Positions 43,829 through 51,410 of a stretch of DNA of 64,000 nt are shown here, piece after piece. Under the pieces are notes generated by a model. That model saw only the letters and a list, made by a program, of their open reading frames with translations, had not been told where the DNA came from and did not search any database. Origin of the DNA: Streptosporangium sp. NBC_01756 (GTDB lineage Bacteria; Actinomycetota; Actinomycetes; Streptosporangiales; Streptosporangiaceae); the NCBI RefSeq assembly GCF_035917975.1, contig NZ_CP109130.1, forward strand, positions 4,402,001 to 4,466,000, in the 5' to 3' direction. The position numbers were made by a program, and so were the translations under genes. Position 1 is the stretch's first letter; every line of letters begins with the position of its first letter.

Positions 43829-44083
43829 CCTCCAGAATGACTACAAGGGGGTCAGTTTTCGGCCGTCGCCACAGGGTCAGTTTTCACCCGTCGTCGACAG
43901 TTTTCTACCTGTTTGCTACCTCTGTCCATTTTGACAGGAAGGGGTACCGACCCGCTGCCTCTCCTGGTCAACGCCTGCTCGAAGGCCTGCCTCGACGCCC
44001 TTCCTGCTCCTGCAGAGGGCTATGTGCCCACAGCGCACACTGGCGGGCCGGGAATCGTCCAGCCACGCGCCGACTACGCATAG

Positions 44084-44329
44084 CGGAGACCGAGAGCATC
44101 CGGATCGCCGCGGGCAGGGCACAACGAGAGCACATGAGAGTGTGAGACGCCTCGAAATGTCGAGAAGCGATGATTGAAGAACCCTATTTCAGGGGCGGCC
44201 ATGCGGCATCGGCCCCTGCCCTGGTCGCTCTTACCGGAGCACTGGTAATCCCATGTCCTTCGGAAGGACGCACAGGGAGTCGGAAGGACGCACAGGGAGG
44301 ATGTCACTGACATCCGATTAGATGAGCGC
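44084..44329. other. Intergenic region
   Basis: No gene is seen between the LRR stop and the next gene. A 20-bp direct repeat lies at its end (44261-44300). Confidence 0.5.
44261..44300. repeat. 20-bp direct tandem repeat
   Basis: cggaaggacgcacagggag(t/g) occurs twice in immediate succession, 30 bp before ATG 44330. It may be a regulatory site or a slippage product. Confidence 0.8.
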
Positions 44330-44998
44330 ATGACTGCTCATGATGTGGCTCGTCTGCTGCCTGGCATCCCGGTACTCCGCGATCTGTGCCGGTCCATGGC
44401 GGTGCTGGAGGCCATCCTGAGCCCGGATTGGGAGAGTCGCTACCACTCCTTCGACACGGACTGGAGTTCGGGGGAGGAGATGGCCTCGATGCGTAACGGC
44501 TCGGGAGACGAGTACTCCATTGTTTTCTCGACGGCGGGTGCCTACGTTCGCGGCTTCGACCACGAGGCGGTGATGAGCCCGTACGGCAACGACGGGCCGT
44601 GGCCAGGAGTGATCGACTCGGTCCCCGACGTTTTTCGCCGCTGCGTGGAAGAGTCCGCGTTCTGCGACGAGGACGGCATGCCGGTCGTGACCGCCTGCCT
44701 GTGGCGTGAGGCCGACGACGGCCGCTGGCAGACAGGAGAGATCGAGTATCCGGACGGCGAGAGCGACCCCGACGGCTCTGCGCACCTGTTCGGGCTACTT
44801 GTTGATCCCTCTCCGGAGGCGTTCCAGCGGTTCGCTGAGGACTACTACGAAGTTCCCGTGGACCTTGATGCCGTGCGGCACCTCTACGCTCTCCGTCCGC
44901 TGACACAGGCGGTGGTCACCGCACTGAACGCCGACCTCACGTTGAAGGACCTCGCCGAAGACCTCGCGGCATCCCGGTACCCGTCCGCTGCGGACTGA
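44330..44998 (+). CDS. Conserved hypothetical protein of the island
   Basis: The 222-residue acidic soluble protein (MTAHDVARLLPGIPVLRDLC, FDTDWSSGEEMASMRNGSGD, then EYSIVFSTAGAYVRGFDHE) has many Asp/Glu and aromatic residues and no catalytic motif. The organisation resembles SUKH-type or other immunity proteins, but I cannot assign it to a family. It is the last gene before the att-like copy. Confidence 0.7.
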   Translation: MTAHDVARLLPGIPVLRDLCRSMAVLEAILSPDWESRYHSFDTDWSSGEEMASMRNGSGDEYSIVFSTAGAYVRGFDHEAVMSPYGNDGPWPGVIDSVPDVFRRCVEESAFCDEDGMPVVTACLWREADDGRWQTGEIEYPDGESDPDGSAHLFGLLVDPSPEAFQRFAEDYYEVPVDLDAVRHLYALRPLTQAVVTALNADLTLKDLAEDLAASRYPSAAD

Positions 44999-45173
44999 GA
45001 AGTCAGAAGGCCGGGCCGTTCTTTCCCGAGCGGCGAACTGGGTGACAACAGCGCCGGAGCATGTTGAGTGGAGTGCTGTACAGCAACACCGCTATACACG
45101 ATCACACGGTGCCGGCCCGTATCCACCGTTTCACCAGGGGGGGGCAGGCTACTGACGAGGCACCCGCCCTTGC

Positions 45174-45219
45174 CTACGGATCACAAGGTCGGGGTTGCGA
45201 GTACCTCCGGCCGCACAGC
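45174..45219 (+). repeat. att-like partial copy of tRNA-Arg 3' half
   Basis: The copy (ctacggatcacaaggtcggg then gttgcgagtacctccggccg) matches tRNA-Arg 36574-36619 at 43 of 46 positions. It runs from the anticodon loop past the acceptor end, but the 5' half of a tRNA is absent. This is the expected attR. Confidence 0.85.
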
Positions 45220-45222
45220 CGC

Positions 45223-45265
45223 AAGAAGCCCCCTGAACAGGTATTACGCCGTCGGGGGCTTTCTT
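45223..45265 (+). terminator. Terminator after the att-like copy
   Basis: The stem aagaagccccc/gggggctttctt around a 20-base loop was probably the original terminator of tRNA-Arg before integration. Confidence 0.75.
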
Positions 45266-45438
45266 CGTTGTGGTGCTCGACCGGTCTCTTCGGTGTCTGT
45301 GGGAGCCGGCCTGGGAGCCAAAGGCAGAGGTCCGCCCAGCAGAACCCCGGAGATCGCTTCCGTCGCCGCGCGCTTGTCTCTCTCCATCAGAAGTAATGAT
45401 GCCGTCGGGTATCGGAATCCTCTGGATGTCTCTGTTGA

Positions 45439-46134
45439 TCAAGACTTGTGATCTTGCTCTGGGAGGTAGGGGCTGAAATGGTCGGCGACGAGCCCCGCGA
45501 TCGCGGCGGCGTCGCGGGAACCGTCGACTTCGATCACACGGATGCCGAGCCGGTGGGCGGCGCGGACGGCGTCCTCCGCGACGAGGCGATCCCGGGTGAG
45601 GCGGTTGGCCTGTGCACGGGCCGGATCGCTGACGCGGTGCCCGAGCGAGGCGGCACGCGGTAGTTCTTGGAGCTGGTGCCGGCGGAACTCTGGCGTGGGC
45701 ACCATGACGACCATCCGGCGCGGTGAGTCGATGATGGGTGCGACGAGTTCGGGGCGGAGTCCCCAGCCTTCGGCGATGATCGGGTGACCTGAGACGAGCG
45801 CGCGCAGGTCGTCCAGGGCCCACTCGAACCGGTCCGGGAAACCGGCCAGGGTCGCGGTGGCCATCTCTTCTGGGGTGGTGTGGACCCACAGCTTGTCCGG
45901 GTCGGGCTCGGCGGCGGGCTCGCCGAGGTCGACGCGACGGGCGATCCGGCGATCGTTGTGACCGCGGGCATCGTGGTAGTCGTAGTGATAGACGGTGATG
46001 CGGTATTGGACGGCCAGGAGCCGGGCCACGGTCGACTTTCCGGCCCATTGACCACCGCCGATCCACAATGCGCGGTGCAACGTGCCGAAGGGATCCCAGA
46101 CTTCGCTGTCCGCAAGGGGGTTATGGCTGGTCAT
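45439..46134 (-). CDS. P-loop nucleoside/nucleotide kinase-like protein
   Basis: The 231-residue protein has Walker A LWIGGGQWAGKSTVARLLA near the N-terminus and a lid-like Arg-rich region (RRIARRVDLGEPAAEPDPDK). A second segment reads HPIIAEGWGLRPELVAPIID, and the C-terminus VIEVDGSRDAAAIAGLVADH is typical of small AAA_18/33-like kinases. Cytosolic. The substrate is unknown; such genes are common on actinomycete integrative elements. Confidence 0.8.
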   Translation of the reverse strand: MTSHNPLADSEVWDPFGTLHRALWIGGGQWAGKSTVARLLAVQYRITVYHYDYHDARGHNDRRIARRVDLGEPAAEPDPDKLWVHTTPEEMATATLAGFPDRFEWALDDLRALVSGHPIIAEGWGLRPELVAPIIDSPRRMVVMVPTPEFRRHQLQELPRAASLGHRVSDPARAQANRLTRDRLVAEDAVRAAHRLGIRVIEVDGSRDAAAIAGLVADHFSPYLPEQDHKS

Positions 46135-46145
46135 CTGGTGTCCTC

Positions 46146-46538
46146 CTATGTTGAGGTGCGGCGGCTGATTTCGGCGGCGTAGTCGGCCCGGTCGCCCGCG
46201 GACAGACGTTGCCAGGCGACGGCGACGTCGGTGTGGATACCCAGGGTCCGGGCGAGGATCGCAGCGGGGATCTCGGTGGCGAGTTGGAAGAGCGCGGTGC
46301 TGCGAACCTGGTTGGCCGGATCCTGAGCGGGTTCAGCCGCTGCGTCAGCCGCGCGGTGCTGATCGGCTGTCCAGGCTGGCCGCCGGAGGGCTTCGAGCCC
46401 GGGATGGAACGAGTCGGGTGGAGGGCCCAGCAGTTCATCGAGGCACTGGTTGATCAGGCACCGGACGCCCTGGCCGGGGTACGGATAATCAGGGTCGCTG
46501 CAGGTGGGGCAGATGTGCCCGACCTTCGGGGCGGTCAT
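46146..46538 (-). CDS. Small zinc-finger protein with recombinase-like C-terminal segment
   Basis: The 130-residue protein begins TAPKVGHICPTCSDPDYPYP, with CxxC and a later C-x5-C (VRCLINQCLD). It ends LATEIPAAILARTLGIHTDV then AVAWQRLSAGDRADYAAEIS. This end is familiar from the C-termini of Streptomyces plasmid-type recombinase/integrase proteins but has no catalytic residues. It may be a fragment or a small accessory factor. It sits 11 nt upstream of the kinase gene and is likely co-transcribed with it. Confidence 0.55.
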   Translation of the reverse strand: MTAPKVGHICPTCSDPDYPYPGQGVRCLINQCLDELLGPPPDSFHPGLEALRRPAWTADQHRAADAAAEPAQDPANQVRSTALFQLATEIPAAILARTLGIHTDVAVAWQRLSAGDRADYAAEISRRTST

Positions 46539-46550
46539 GAAGCTGGCTGA

Positions 46551-46649
46551 TCACCACTCGTCCCAGCCCGACCATGCGTACCAGGGCCCGGAGATCGGAT
46601 CGAGCTGATCCATGTCGTCCTCGGGCATCTGGCCCGCCGGGCTCCACAC
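46551..46649 (-). CDS. Possible small Trp-rich peptide
   Basis: A 32-codon frame from GTG 46649 to the stop at 46551-46553 ends PWYAWSGWDEW, 12 nt before the next start. The unusual clustering of Trp and Asp and the operon position are suggestive, but there is no strong ribosome site. Confidence 0.3.
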   Translation of the reverse strand: MWSPAGQMPEDDMDQLDPISGPWYAWSGWDEW

Positions 46650-46673
46650 GAAACCTGCCGATGTGCTTACCAG

Positions 46674-47108
46674 TTAGTCATCGATGCTGAATCGAGCTCC
46701 GCCGCCAGGCGTCGCCTCTGACCAGCAGACCGGATAGAGACCCACCTGCCGGCATTCGTGCGAGGAGGTGCCACTTCGAGCCACGGCCTCGGCATGGTCG
46801 GCCGGAGCGGCCTGCGACAACGCGAACCGTACCCGGAACGGGACGTCGGCGGTGATCGCCAAGAAGGTGCAGCCGACGATGATCCACGGCATCAACCAGC
46901 GGAGCAAGTGCGCGGACACCGCGTCGACGTCAGCTACAAGCGCTGCGATGCCCCGTATGATCCCCAGGAGGCAGACCGAGCCGCCCACGAAGAACGCCCA
47001 GAGGAATAGTTCGACGTACAGGTACGGTGCGCTGGCCCACCACAGGCACACGAGCGCTGTGAGCGAGAACGTCGTGAGCAACGGCCATCCGGGCGGCTTG
47101 GTGATCAC
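46674..47108 (-). CDS. Small membrane protein
   Basis: The 144-residue protein has three hydrophobic helices (LLTTFSLTALVCLWWASA, LWAFFVGGSVCLLGIIRGIA, LLRWLMPWIIVGCTFLAITA) and an exported C-terminal tail with two Cys (SSHECRQVGLYPVCWSEATP). Proteins of this type occur beside duplicated islands genes in Streptomyces. No known function. Confidence 0.65.
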   Translation of the reverse strand: MITKPPGWPLLTTFSLTALVCLWWASAPYLYVELFLWAFFVGGSVCLLGIIRGIAALVADVDAVSAHLLRWLMPWIIVGCTFLAITADVPFRVRFALSQAAPADHAEAVARSGTSSHECRQVGLYPVCWSEATPGGGARFSIDD

Positions 47109-47240
47109 GGCGCTACCTTAACCACTCGCCGGGCAACACCAACAGCTGGCGTAAACGCAACGGGATCTGACGGCCGCTACCGATCGAGTGTCTTGGGGTT
47201 CACTCCGCATGAGAGGCATCCGCAGAGGAGAGTGAACCGT

Positions 47241-47627
47241 ATGACCGAGATCCGCATCCTCTCGTTCGCAGCCTGGCGAGGAGGTCACTATGTCGGCCTG
47301 GCGGAGGTCCTTGCTTCCCTTGGCGCCTTGATCGAGGGCCATCGCTGGCAATTGATCATCGACTGGCTTGTTTCTCCGGAGACCGGAGCGATCACCGAAG
47401 CCGCGGCGAACTCACTGGTGACCACGAATCATCTCATCGACCTGTTCAGCGGGGACTGTCAGCTCATCGATGGAGAGCTCATGGGCTACGCCGACAGTCA
47501 GCCGGTGCCGGAGGTGAGGATCCGAGCGTTCGACAGCGGCCACTGGGATGTGCGGACAGGCAACTCCGAGCTGTTGAAGAAGATCATCGTGCTCTATCCC
47601 GACGCGCACGAGCTTCCCGAGTGGTGA
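47241..47627 (+). CDS. Unknown 128-residue protein, paralogue of 36757-37143
   Basis: The protein starts at ATG 47241 and begins TEIRILSFAAWRGGHYVGLA. It has the same length as the paralogue and the same blocks (EGHRWQLIIDWLV, CQLIDGELMG, RIRAFDSGHWDVRT, LYPDAHELPEW). Substitutions are spread along the protein while the frame and ends are conserved, which suggests that both copies have been under selection. Function unknown. Confidence 0.8.
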   Translation: MTEIRILSFAAWRGGHYVGLAEVLASLGALIEGHRWQLIIDWLVSPETGAITEAAANSLVTTNHLIDLFSGDCQLIDGELMGYADSQPVPEVRIRAFDSGHWDVRTGNSELLKKIIVLYPDAHELPEW

Positions 47628-47646
47628 GTTCGCGAGACTCACCACG

Positions 47647-47680
47647 AAAGGCCTCCCAGGAGCATCCTGGAGGGCCTTCG
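47647..47680 (+). terminator. Terminator after the duplicated gene (copy 2)
   Basis: The stem aaggc(c)tcccagga/tcctggagggcctt around GCA is equivalent to the hairpin at 37163-37200. Confidence 0.8.
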
Positions 47681-47774
47681 TCGATCGGTCCGCGTGGGCG
47701 ATTGCGTCCAGCGGTCGCCGAATAGCTGTCACCCAGCCGTGTAAGCATCTCCTGCGTGGCGGCTTGGGCCAGCG

Positions 47775-48809
47775 TCATTCCCATCGAGCCCGAACGATCC
47801 CGTCCTCATCCGGCAGGACCGCGACGAGCGCTCCGAGCTGGTCGACCGCGTCGACTGGATACACCCCGCAGCGATCGGCCTTGCGGGCCGCGTCCAACCA
47901 GGCCGACAGGTCATCGTCGTCCAGCAGGTAATCGTGACGGAGCCGCCCCGTATCCCTGTCCTCGATCAGACACATCACGCCGACGACCGAGGAGTCCATG
48001 TCGAGCAGAAGCCGAATGTGGTCCGCGATCTCGGCCATGCCACTGTCGCTCACCTCCAGGGGGGCACCGATGAAGGCAGTGACCAGGGCGCGAGGTTTGA
48101 GCGTGGCGCGGACCTGGGCGATTCCGGTTCCAGGGGTCACCAGGTGCCAGCGCCAGGTGTTGTAGGCCCACATCTCCAGCAGAGGTAGCTCCCCGCCCGT
48201 CTGGGTCGCCAGGAGCTCCACCTCCGCCCAGAACCGCTCATCCGCCGATCGATACGGCGTCGGATCCTCCAGATCCAGGTCATAGGGAGAGGTGAAGTCC
48301 TCCTCCACGAAGAGCCCCAGCCGATGCCCCTCGTCCACCGCCTGCGAGCACGGTTGGTGACTGTTGACGTAGAGGTAGTAGTCCCAGCCGACCTCGGCGC
48401 TGAAACGGCCTTCCGCCTCCAGCCGGCACCACACACCGTCCTCGCGCAACATCGCCCGCACCAGCTCCAGCCCCTCCGGGAGCGATACCTGCCGACCGTC
48501 GTAGAACTCCTCCGACAACAGGCCGGAGGTCGTCGGACCGTAGCCCGGTAGCAGAGGCCCGGGGGCGAAGTCGCGACCGAACAGGGGAGTACGCACAGCC
48601 AACTCGGTGATCCCCGACTCCTGGGCGAACAGCTCCACCGCCTTCAGGTAGGCCGCCTCCACCTGCTCGTATCGCTCACGCGTGAGCACCTGGCCATCGA
48701 AGACCTGACCGATCTCACTGATGCAAGTCCAGTCGTCCCCGATGAAGGCCCCGCTCTCGTTTCTGAGCCGCGGATCGTACTTGGTCACTCTGAACCGGTA
48801 GTCGAGCAT
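47775..48809 (-). CDS. Conserved hypothetical protein
   Basis: The 344-residue soluble acidic protein begins LDYRFRVTKYDPRLRNESGA then FIGDDWTCISEIGQVFDG. It contains CRLEAEGRFSAEVGWDYYLY and ends VAVLPDEDGIVRARWE. The overall organisation, with two similar alpha/beta halves, resembles a widespread actinobacterial family without assigned function. No catalytic motif, signal peptide or membrane segment is visible. Confidence 0.75.
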   Translation of the reverse strand: MLDYRFRVTKYDPRLRNESGAFIGDDWTCISEIGQVFDGQVLTRERYEQVEAAYLKAVELFAQESGITELAVRTPLFGRDFAPGPLLPGYGPTTSGLLSEEFYDGRQVSLPEGLELVRAMLREDGVWCRLEAEGRFSAEVGWDYYLYVNSHQPCSQAVDEGHRLGLFVEEDFTSPYDLDLEDPTPYRSADERFWAEVELLATQTGGELPLLEMWAYNTWRWHLVTPGTGIAQVRATLKPRALVTAFIGAPLEVSDSGMAEIADHIRLLLDMDSSVVGVMCLIEDRDTGRLRHDYLLDDDDLSAWLDAARKADRCGVYPVDAVDQLGALVAVLPDEDGIVRARWE

Positions 48810-49119
48810 GCCCCATCGTCCTGGAAGGTGAGAATCTCGACAAGATCAACAAGAGTGGCCCTGTCAGGCATCAGCCGAAGCAGGACACCGGTCGAAGCTT
48901 CGCCGGATGAGACCCCCGATAGTGTTAAGGCGTCAAGCGGCGATGAGAACATCGGACGCGAAGGCGTGGTCGGCGGCCATATGAGTCCGAGCCGATGGTC
49001 ATGCGGTTCCTGGCCGGCCGCCATCGGAAACCCTGGCAGATGGCCAAGGAAACCACTCGATCATGTCCATGCGCCGCAGGACGGTCTAACACTTGGACGG
49101 ATTGAAGAGGGGAACCGCA
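48810..49119. other. Intergenic region between divergent genes
   Basis: The region lies between the divergent hypothetical and phosphotransferase genes. No gene or clear operator was recognised. Confidence 0.5.
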
Positions 49120-49968
49120 ATGAGCTCCGTCACCTACGTCGAACCTGCTGAATCCGAACCCGAGCTCGCGCTGATCGGCGGTGACGTCACCGAGGGTGTC
49201 GTGCGCGTCGGCGACACAGTGCGGCGTCCGGTCGGCTTCAACGCTCCGCTCGTCCATGCCTTGCTCCGCCACCTGGAGGCGGTCGGATTCGCGGGTGCTC
49301 CGCGATTTCTCGGCATTGACGCGGCCGGACGTGAGGTGCTGACGTTCATCACCGGCGAGGTCGCCGGACGGCCGAGACCTGCGTGGATCGCCGACGAGGC
49401 GCGGCTGGCCTCGGTCGGCCGCCTCGTCCGGGCCTACGACGACGCGGTCGCCGGTTTCGTCCTCCCCGCGGGTGTCCGGCCCGCCTCCGGACTCGTCGAG
49501 CAGCCAGACATGCCGCCCGCGCCACCCTATCCGGCCGAACTGGTCGGGCACATGGACTTCACACCCGACAACATCGTGTTCCGGGACGGCAAGGCCGCCG
49601 CGCTCATCGACTTCGACCTGGCCAAGCCGGCCTCCAGGGTCGACGAGGTGTACAACGCGATGCTCCACTGGGCTCCGCTGGGTGACCCCGTCGACGCCGC
49701 GCCGCTGCTGCAGGACGTCGACGTGCCGCGCCGCTGCCGGATCCTCGCCGACGCCTACGAGATGTCGGACACGGACCGTTCCCGGCTCGTCGAGGTGGCC
49801 GTCCTGCGGTCAAGGCGGGCATGGTTCTCGATGAAGCAGATCGCCGAGGAGCAGGGCGGCGGTTGGGCGCGGATGTGGCAGGAAGGCGTCGGCGATCAGA
49901 TCAAGCGGCGGGAGGCGTGGTTGGAGCGGAACGGGGCGGCGATCGAAACGGCGTTGACCACCCCATAG
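49120..49968 (+). CDS. APH-family phosphotransferase
   Basis: The 282-residue protein starts at ATG 49120 after GAAGAGGGGA. It has the aminoglycoside-phosphotransferase/choline-kinase fold C-lobe with catalytic loop GHMDFTPDNIVF (D146, N151) and metal loop AALIDFDLAKP (D164). The N-lobe is short, with no strong glycine loop. Many such proteins phosphorylate small molecules other than aminoglycosides, so resistance is only one possibility. Confidence 0.85.
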   Translation: MSSVTYVEPAESEPELALIGGDVTEGVVRVGDTVRRPVGFNAPLVHALLRHLEAVGFAGAPRFLGIDAAGREVLTFITGEVAGRPRPAWIADEARLASVGRLVRAYDDAVAGFVLPAGVRPASGLVEQPDMPPAPPYPAELVGHMDFTPDNIVFRDGKAAALIDFDLAKPASRVDEVYNAMLHWAPLGDPVDAAPLLQDVDVPRRCRILADAYEMSDTDRSRLVEVAVLRSRRAWFSMKQIAEEQGGGWARMWQEGVGDQIKRREAWLERNGAAIETALTTP

Positions 49969-50223
49969 GCTCCTTCGCAACGGGAGCAACGACGGTCTCA
50001 CCGGCCTCGGACAGGCGGTTCCGAAACGTGGTGACGTCGATTTCACCCGAAGGGGCCTGCCCTGGAACCGGCCGGTCCTCATGGCCGAGCAGAAGCAGCC
50101 CTGGCCCGGGCCGGCGAATCGCGTCTGGCGTTGCAGAGCAGGGCATGAATGCCGAGGCCTCGCATCGCGCGGCGGCCACGGAAGGACGTAGCCGTTTCCT
50201 ACCGTTTCGCCTACGGTGCTGGC
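49969..50223. other. Intergenic region
   Basis: No gene or clear signal was recognised. Confidence 0.45.
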
Positions 50224-50697
50224 GTGCGAACTCGGGCACAGGAAATGGTACGGCCGTTGGCGGATGTCGTCGCGGCGGTCGCCGTCGTCGGGATGTTCTG
50301 GGTATTGCCAACGGTCAGCGCCGCTTCGTGGCCGCGGATGGTGGCGGGATCGGTGCTGGCGGCGGTGACCGCCGGAGCGATGATCTTCCGGCGGCGGCTG
50401 CCGTTCACAGCGACGATGACCGCCGGGGTCGCCACTTTTCTGGGCGGTGTCCTGGGGATCTGCCAGGATCCGATGCTGGCCGCGGCCTGGTGCCTGTATC
50501 CACTCGCGATCGAGCGTGCGCGGCGTACCCGTCTCGTGGTCGCGGTGCTGACCGGCGTGTTCGCTGCTCTGGCGCTGGTTACCGGCGTACCGGAGGGGGG
50601 TGTGCGCGGCCTTGGCGAGCTCAGGGATGACCGTCCTCACGGCGGTCCTCGTCGTGCTCCCGGGCTACCTCTTCCAGCGCGCGGCCGCCGTCGCTGA
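50224..50697 (+). pseudogene. Sensor histidine kinase N-terminal membrane fragment
   Basis: From GTG 50224 the frame encodes four hydrophobic helices (ADVVAAVAVVGMFWVLPTVS, VAGSVLAAVTAGAMI, ATMTAGVATFLGGVLG, LVVAVLTGVFAALALVTGV) in the arrangement of NarL-type sensor kinases. Near 50600 the hydrophobic pattern continues in another frame (MTVLTAVLVVLPGYLFQRA). The phospho-acceptor and ATPase domains are absent. It is a truncated, frameshifted relic. Confidence 0.6.
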
Positions 50698-50998
50698 CGG
50701 CGATCCGGGCATCGGCGGTGCGAGCGCGGCTCCCTGCTTCAATCTGCGTACAGAAAATCTCCTGAGGGGTGTCGTTCGGCGGAGTGAGATCTTCCACGGC
50801 CGCGCAACCCGCCGGCTGGCAGACGTCGAGGTGGGCGCACCCTTCGGTGGTGCCCTGACAGAAGTCGACCGGGCGCCGACCGTCGTGGTGAGCCGGCTCC
50901 GGGAGCTGAGGAGGCACCGAGGCCGCTGTCACCGGAAGCTCGAAGGAGGCGACCGAACGGCCCTTGCCGGGGCAGGTACGGCCTGAGATGCTGACGCG
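50698..50998. other. Upstream region of the RHIM-effector operon
   Basis: Both strands have open frames here, but neither shows a recognisable protein. The minus-strand frame includes a Cys-rich stretch (VDFCQGTTEGCAHLDVCQPA) without a start. The last ~100 bases should contain the promoter of the next gene. Confidence 0.4.
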
Positions 50999-51394
50999 GT
51001 GGATCCTGTATCGCTGATCGTGGCAGCGCTGACGGCGGGCGCGGTAGCGGGCGCTCAAGGCACGATGACGAACGTGGTGACCGACGCGTACACAGGCCTG
51101 AAGGCGTTGGTGCTGCGTCGCTTCAACGGACAGGCGGCGGGTGAGACGGCCCTGGAGAGGCTCCAGGACAATCCGGAGGCCTGGCGTCCGGCGTTGACGG
51201 CGGAGCTGGAGCGCGTGGCGGCCGGTGGCGACGCCGACCTGGTGCAGGCGGCGCAGCGGCTGATGGAGATGCTGGATGCCGAAGGCACCGAGGCGGGCAA
51301 ATACCAGGTGGACGCCCGAGGCGCCCAGGGTGTGCAGATCGGCGATCACGGCACCCAGCACAACGCCTTCAACGCCGCCCCGCCCTCCGCCTGA
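50999..51394 (+). CDS. Small helical effector candidate with C-terminal RHIM-like amyloid motif
   Basis: The 131-residue protein starts at GTG 50999. Residues 1-30 are hydrophobic/amphipathic (DPVSLIVAALTAGAVAGAQG), and residues 30-97 are helical (YTGLKALVLRRFNG, ALERLQDNPEAWRPALTAEL, ADLVQAAQRLMEML). Residues 109-124 read AQGVQIGDHGTQHNAF, with the V-Q-I-G core of RHIM-like bacterial amyloid signalling motifs. This layout is that of HeLo/Bell-like membrane-active effectors with a C-terminal prion-forming motif. The same motif opens the NLR-type protein encoded convergently at 53654-56803. The function is inferred from architecture. Confidence 0.75.
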   Translation: MDPVSLIVAALTAGAVAGAQGTMTNVVTDAYTGLKALVLRRFNGQAAGETALERLQDNPEAWRPALTAELERVAAGGDADLVQAAQRLMEMLDAEGTEAGKYQVDARGAQGVQIGDHGTQHNAFNAAPPSA

Positions 51395-51410
51395 TCCCGG
51401 TCGCCGGGCC

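Larger units (their letters stand above)
41719..43899. mobile_element. Complete IS21-family element
   Basis: The ends are TGTCAACG... (41719) and the inverse of TGTCGACG... (ending 43899), each followed by two spaced copies of a CTGA(A)nnCTGACCC-like subterminal repeat, a hallmark of IS21. It is flanked by a 5-bp duplication GTTTT (41714-41718 and 43900-43904). It carries istA and istB, both intact. It inserted into the upstream end of the IS3 element, so it arrived later. Confidence 0.92.
40178..43942. mobile_element. IS3-family element, itself interrupted by IS21
   Basis: Flanking direct repeats GGTACC (40172-40177 and 43943-43948) are a 6-bp target duplication. The ends contain inverted CCTGTCAA (4 bases inside each end: ggaacctgtcaattt on the left, ttgacaggaagg on the right). 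The element carries orfA and orfB on the minus strand and is about 1.58 kb once the IS21 and its duplication are removed. The right end of this IS lies beyond the IS21. Confidence 0.9.
39506..44083 (+). pseudogene. LRR-domain gene interrupted by nested IS elements
   Basis: The 5' part (39506-40177) encodes LELVEEAAADGREEFRPLVE, then LRR-like turns (LPPTIAKLTEVKHLMLYGSN, LVRIPPEIGAMTSLQQF) and a Cys segment RACSGCDRLIAEAGLYQVWI. The 3' part (43949-44083) continues DPLPLLVNACSKACLDALPA to a TAG stop. Deleting 40178-43948 joins SLRV-GT to DPLPLL in frame, giving a 268-residue protein. The family (LRR plus C-terminal Cys motif) is frequent in Streptomyces and of unknown function. The copy is knocked out unless the element excises precisely. 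Confidence 0.9.
36543..45219. mobile_element. Degenerate integrative element in tRNA-Arg
   Basis: The 3' half of the tRNA (36574-36619) recurs at 45174-45219 with 43 of 46 identical bases, the pattern of attL/attR left by a tyrosine-integrase element. An integrase C-terminal stump lies 0.7 kb inside (37229-37390), as expected beside attL. The contents are accessory: duplicated unknown gene, secreted protein, HsdR-N nuclease, LRR gene with nested IS elements, and an unknown gene. No replication, transfer or intact integrase genes remain, so it cannot move by itself. Confidence 0.7.
44999..45438. other. Intergenic region holding the distal att site
   Basis: It contains the partial tRNA copy (45174-45219) and a terminator (45223-45265). 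The remaining 170 bp before the kinase stop show no gene. Confidence 0.6.
47157..47719. repeat. Segmental duplication, copy 2
   Basis: It aligns with 36672-37240 from the leader (gcaacgggatctgacggccg) through the gene and terminator to the common gtccagcggtcgcc. After 47719 the two regions diverge. Confidence 0.85.

Noticed and set aside
47630..47790. Second integrase C-terminus beside the cassette copy 2 (minus strand, MTLAQAATQEMLTRLGD)
   Set aside because: It lacks the catalytic HxxR/Tyr pattern; only the flank duplicated from copy 1 is certain.
50698..50998. Cys-rich peptide gene on the minus strand upstream of the RHIM effector
   Set aside because: There is no start codon with a ribosome site, and the plus frame is equally open.
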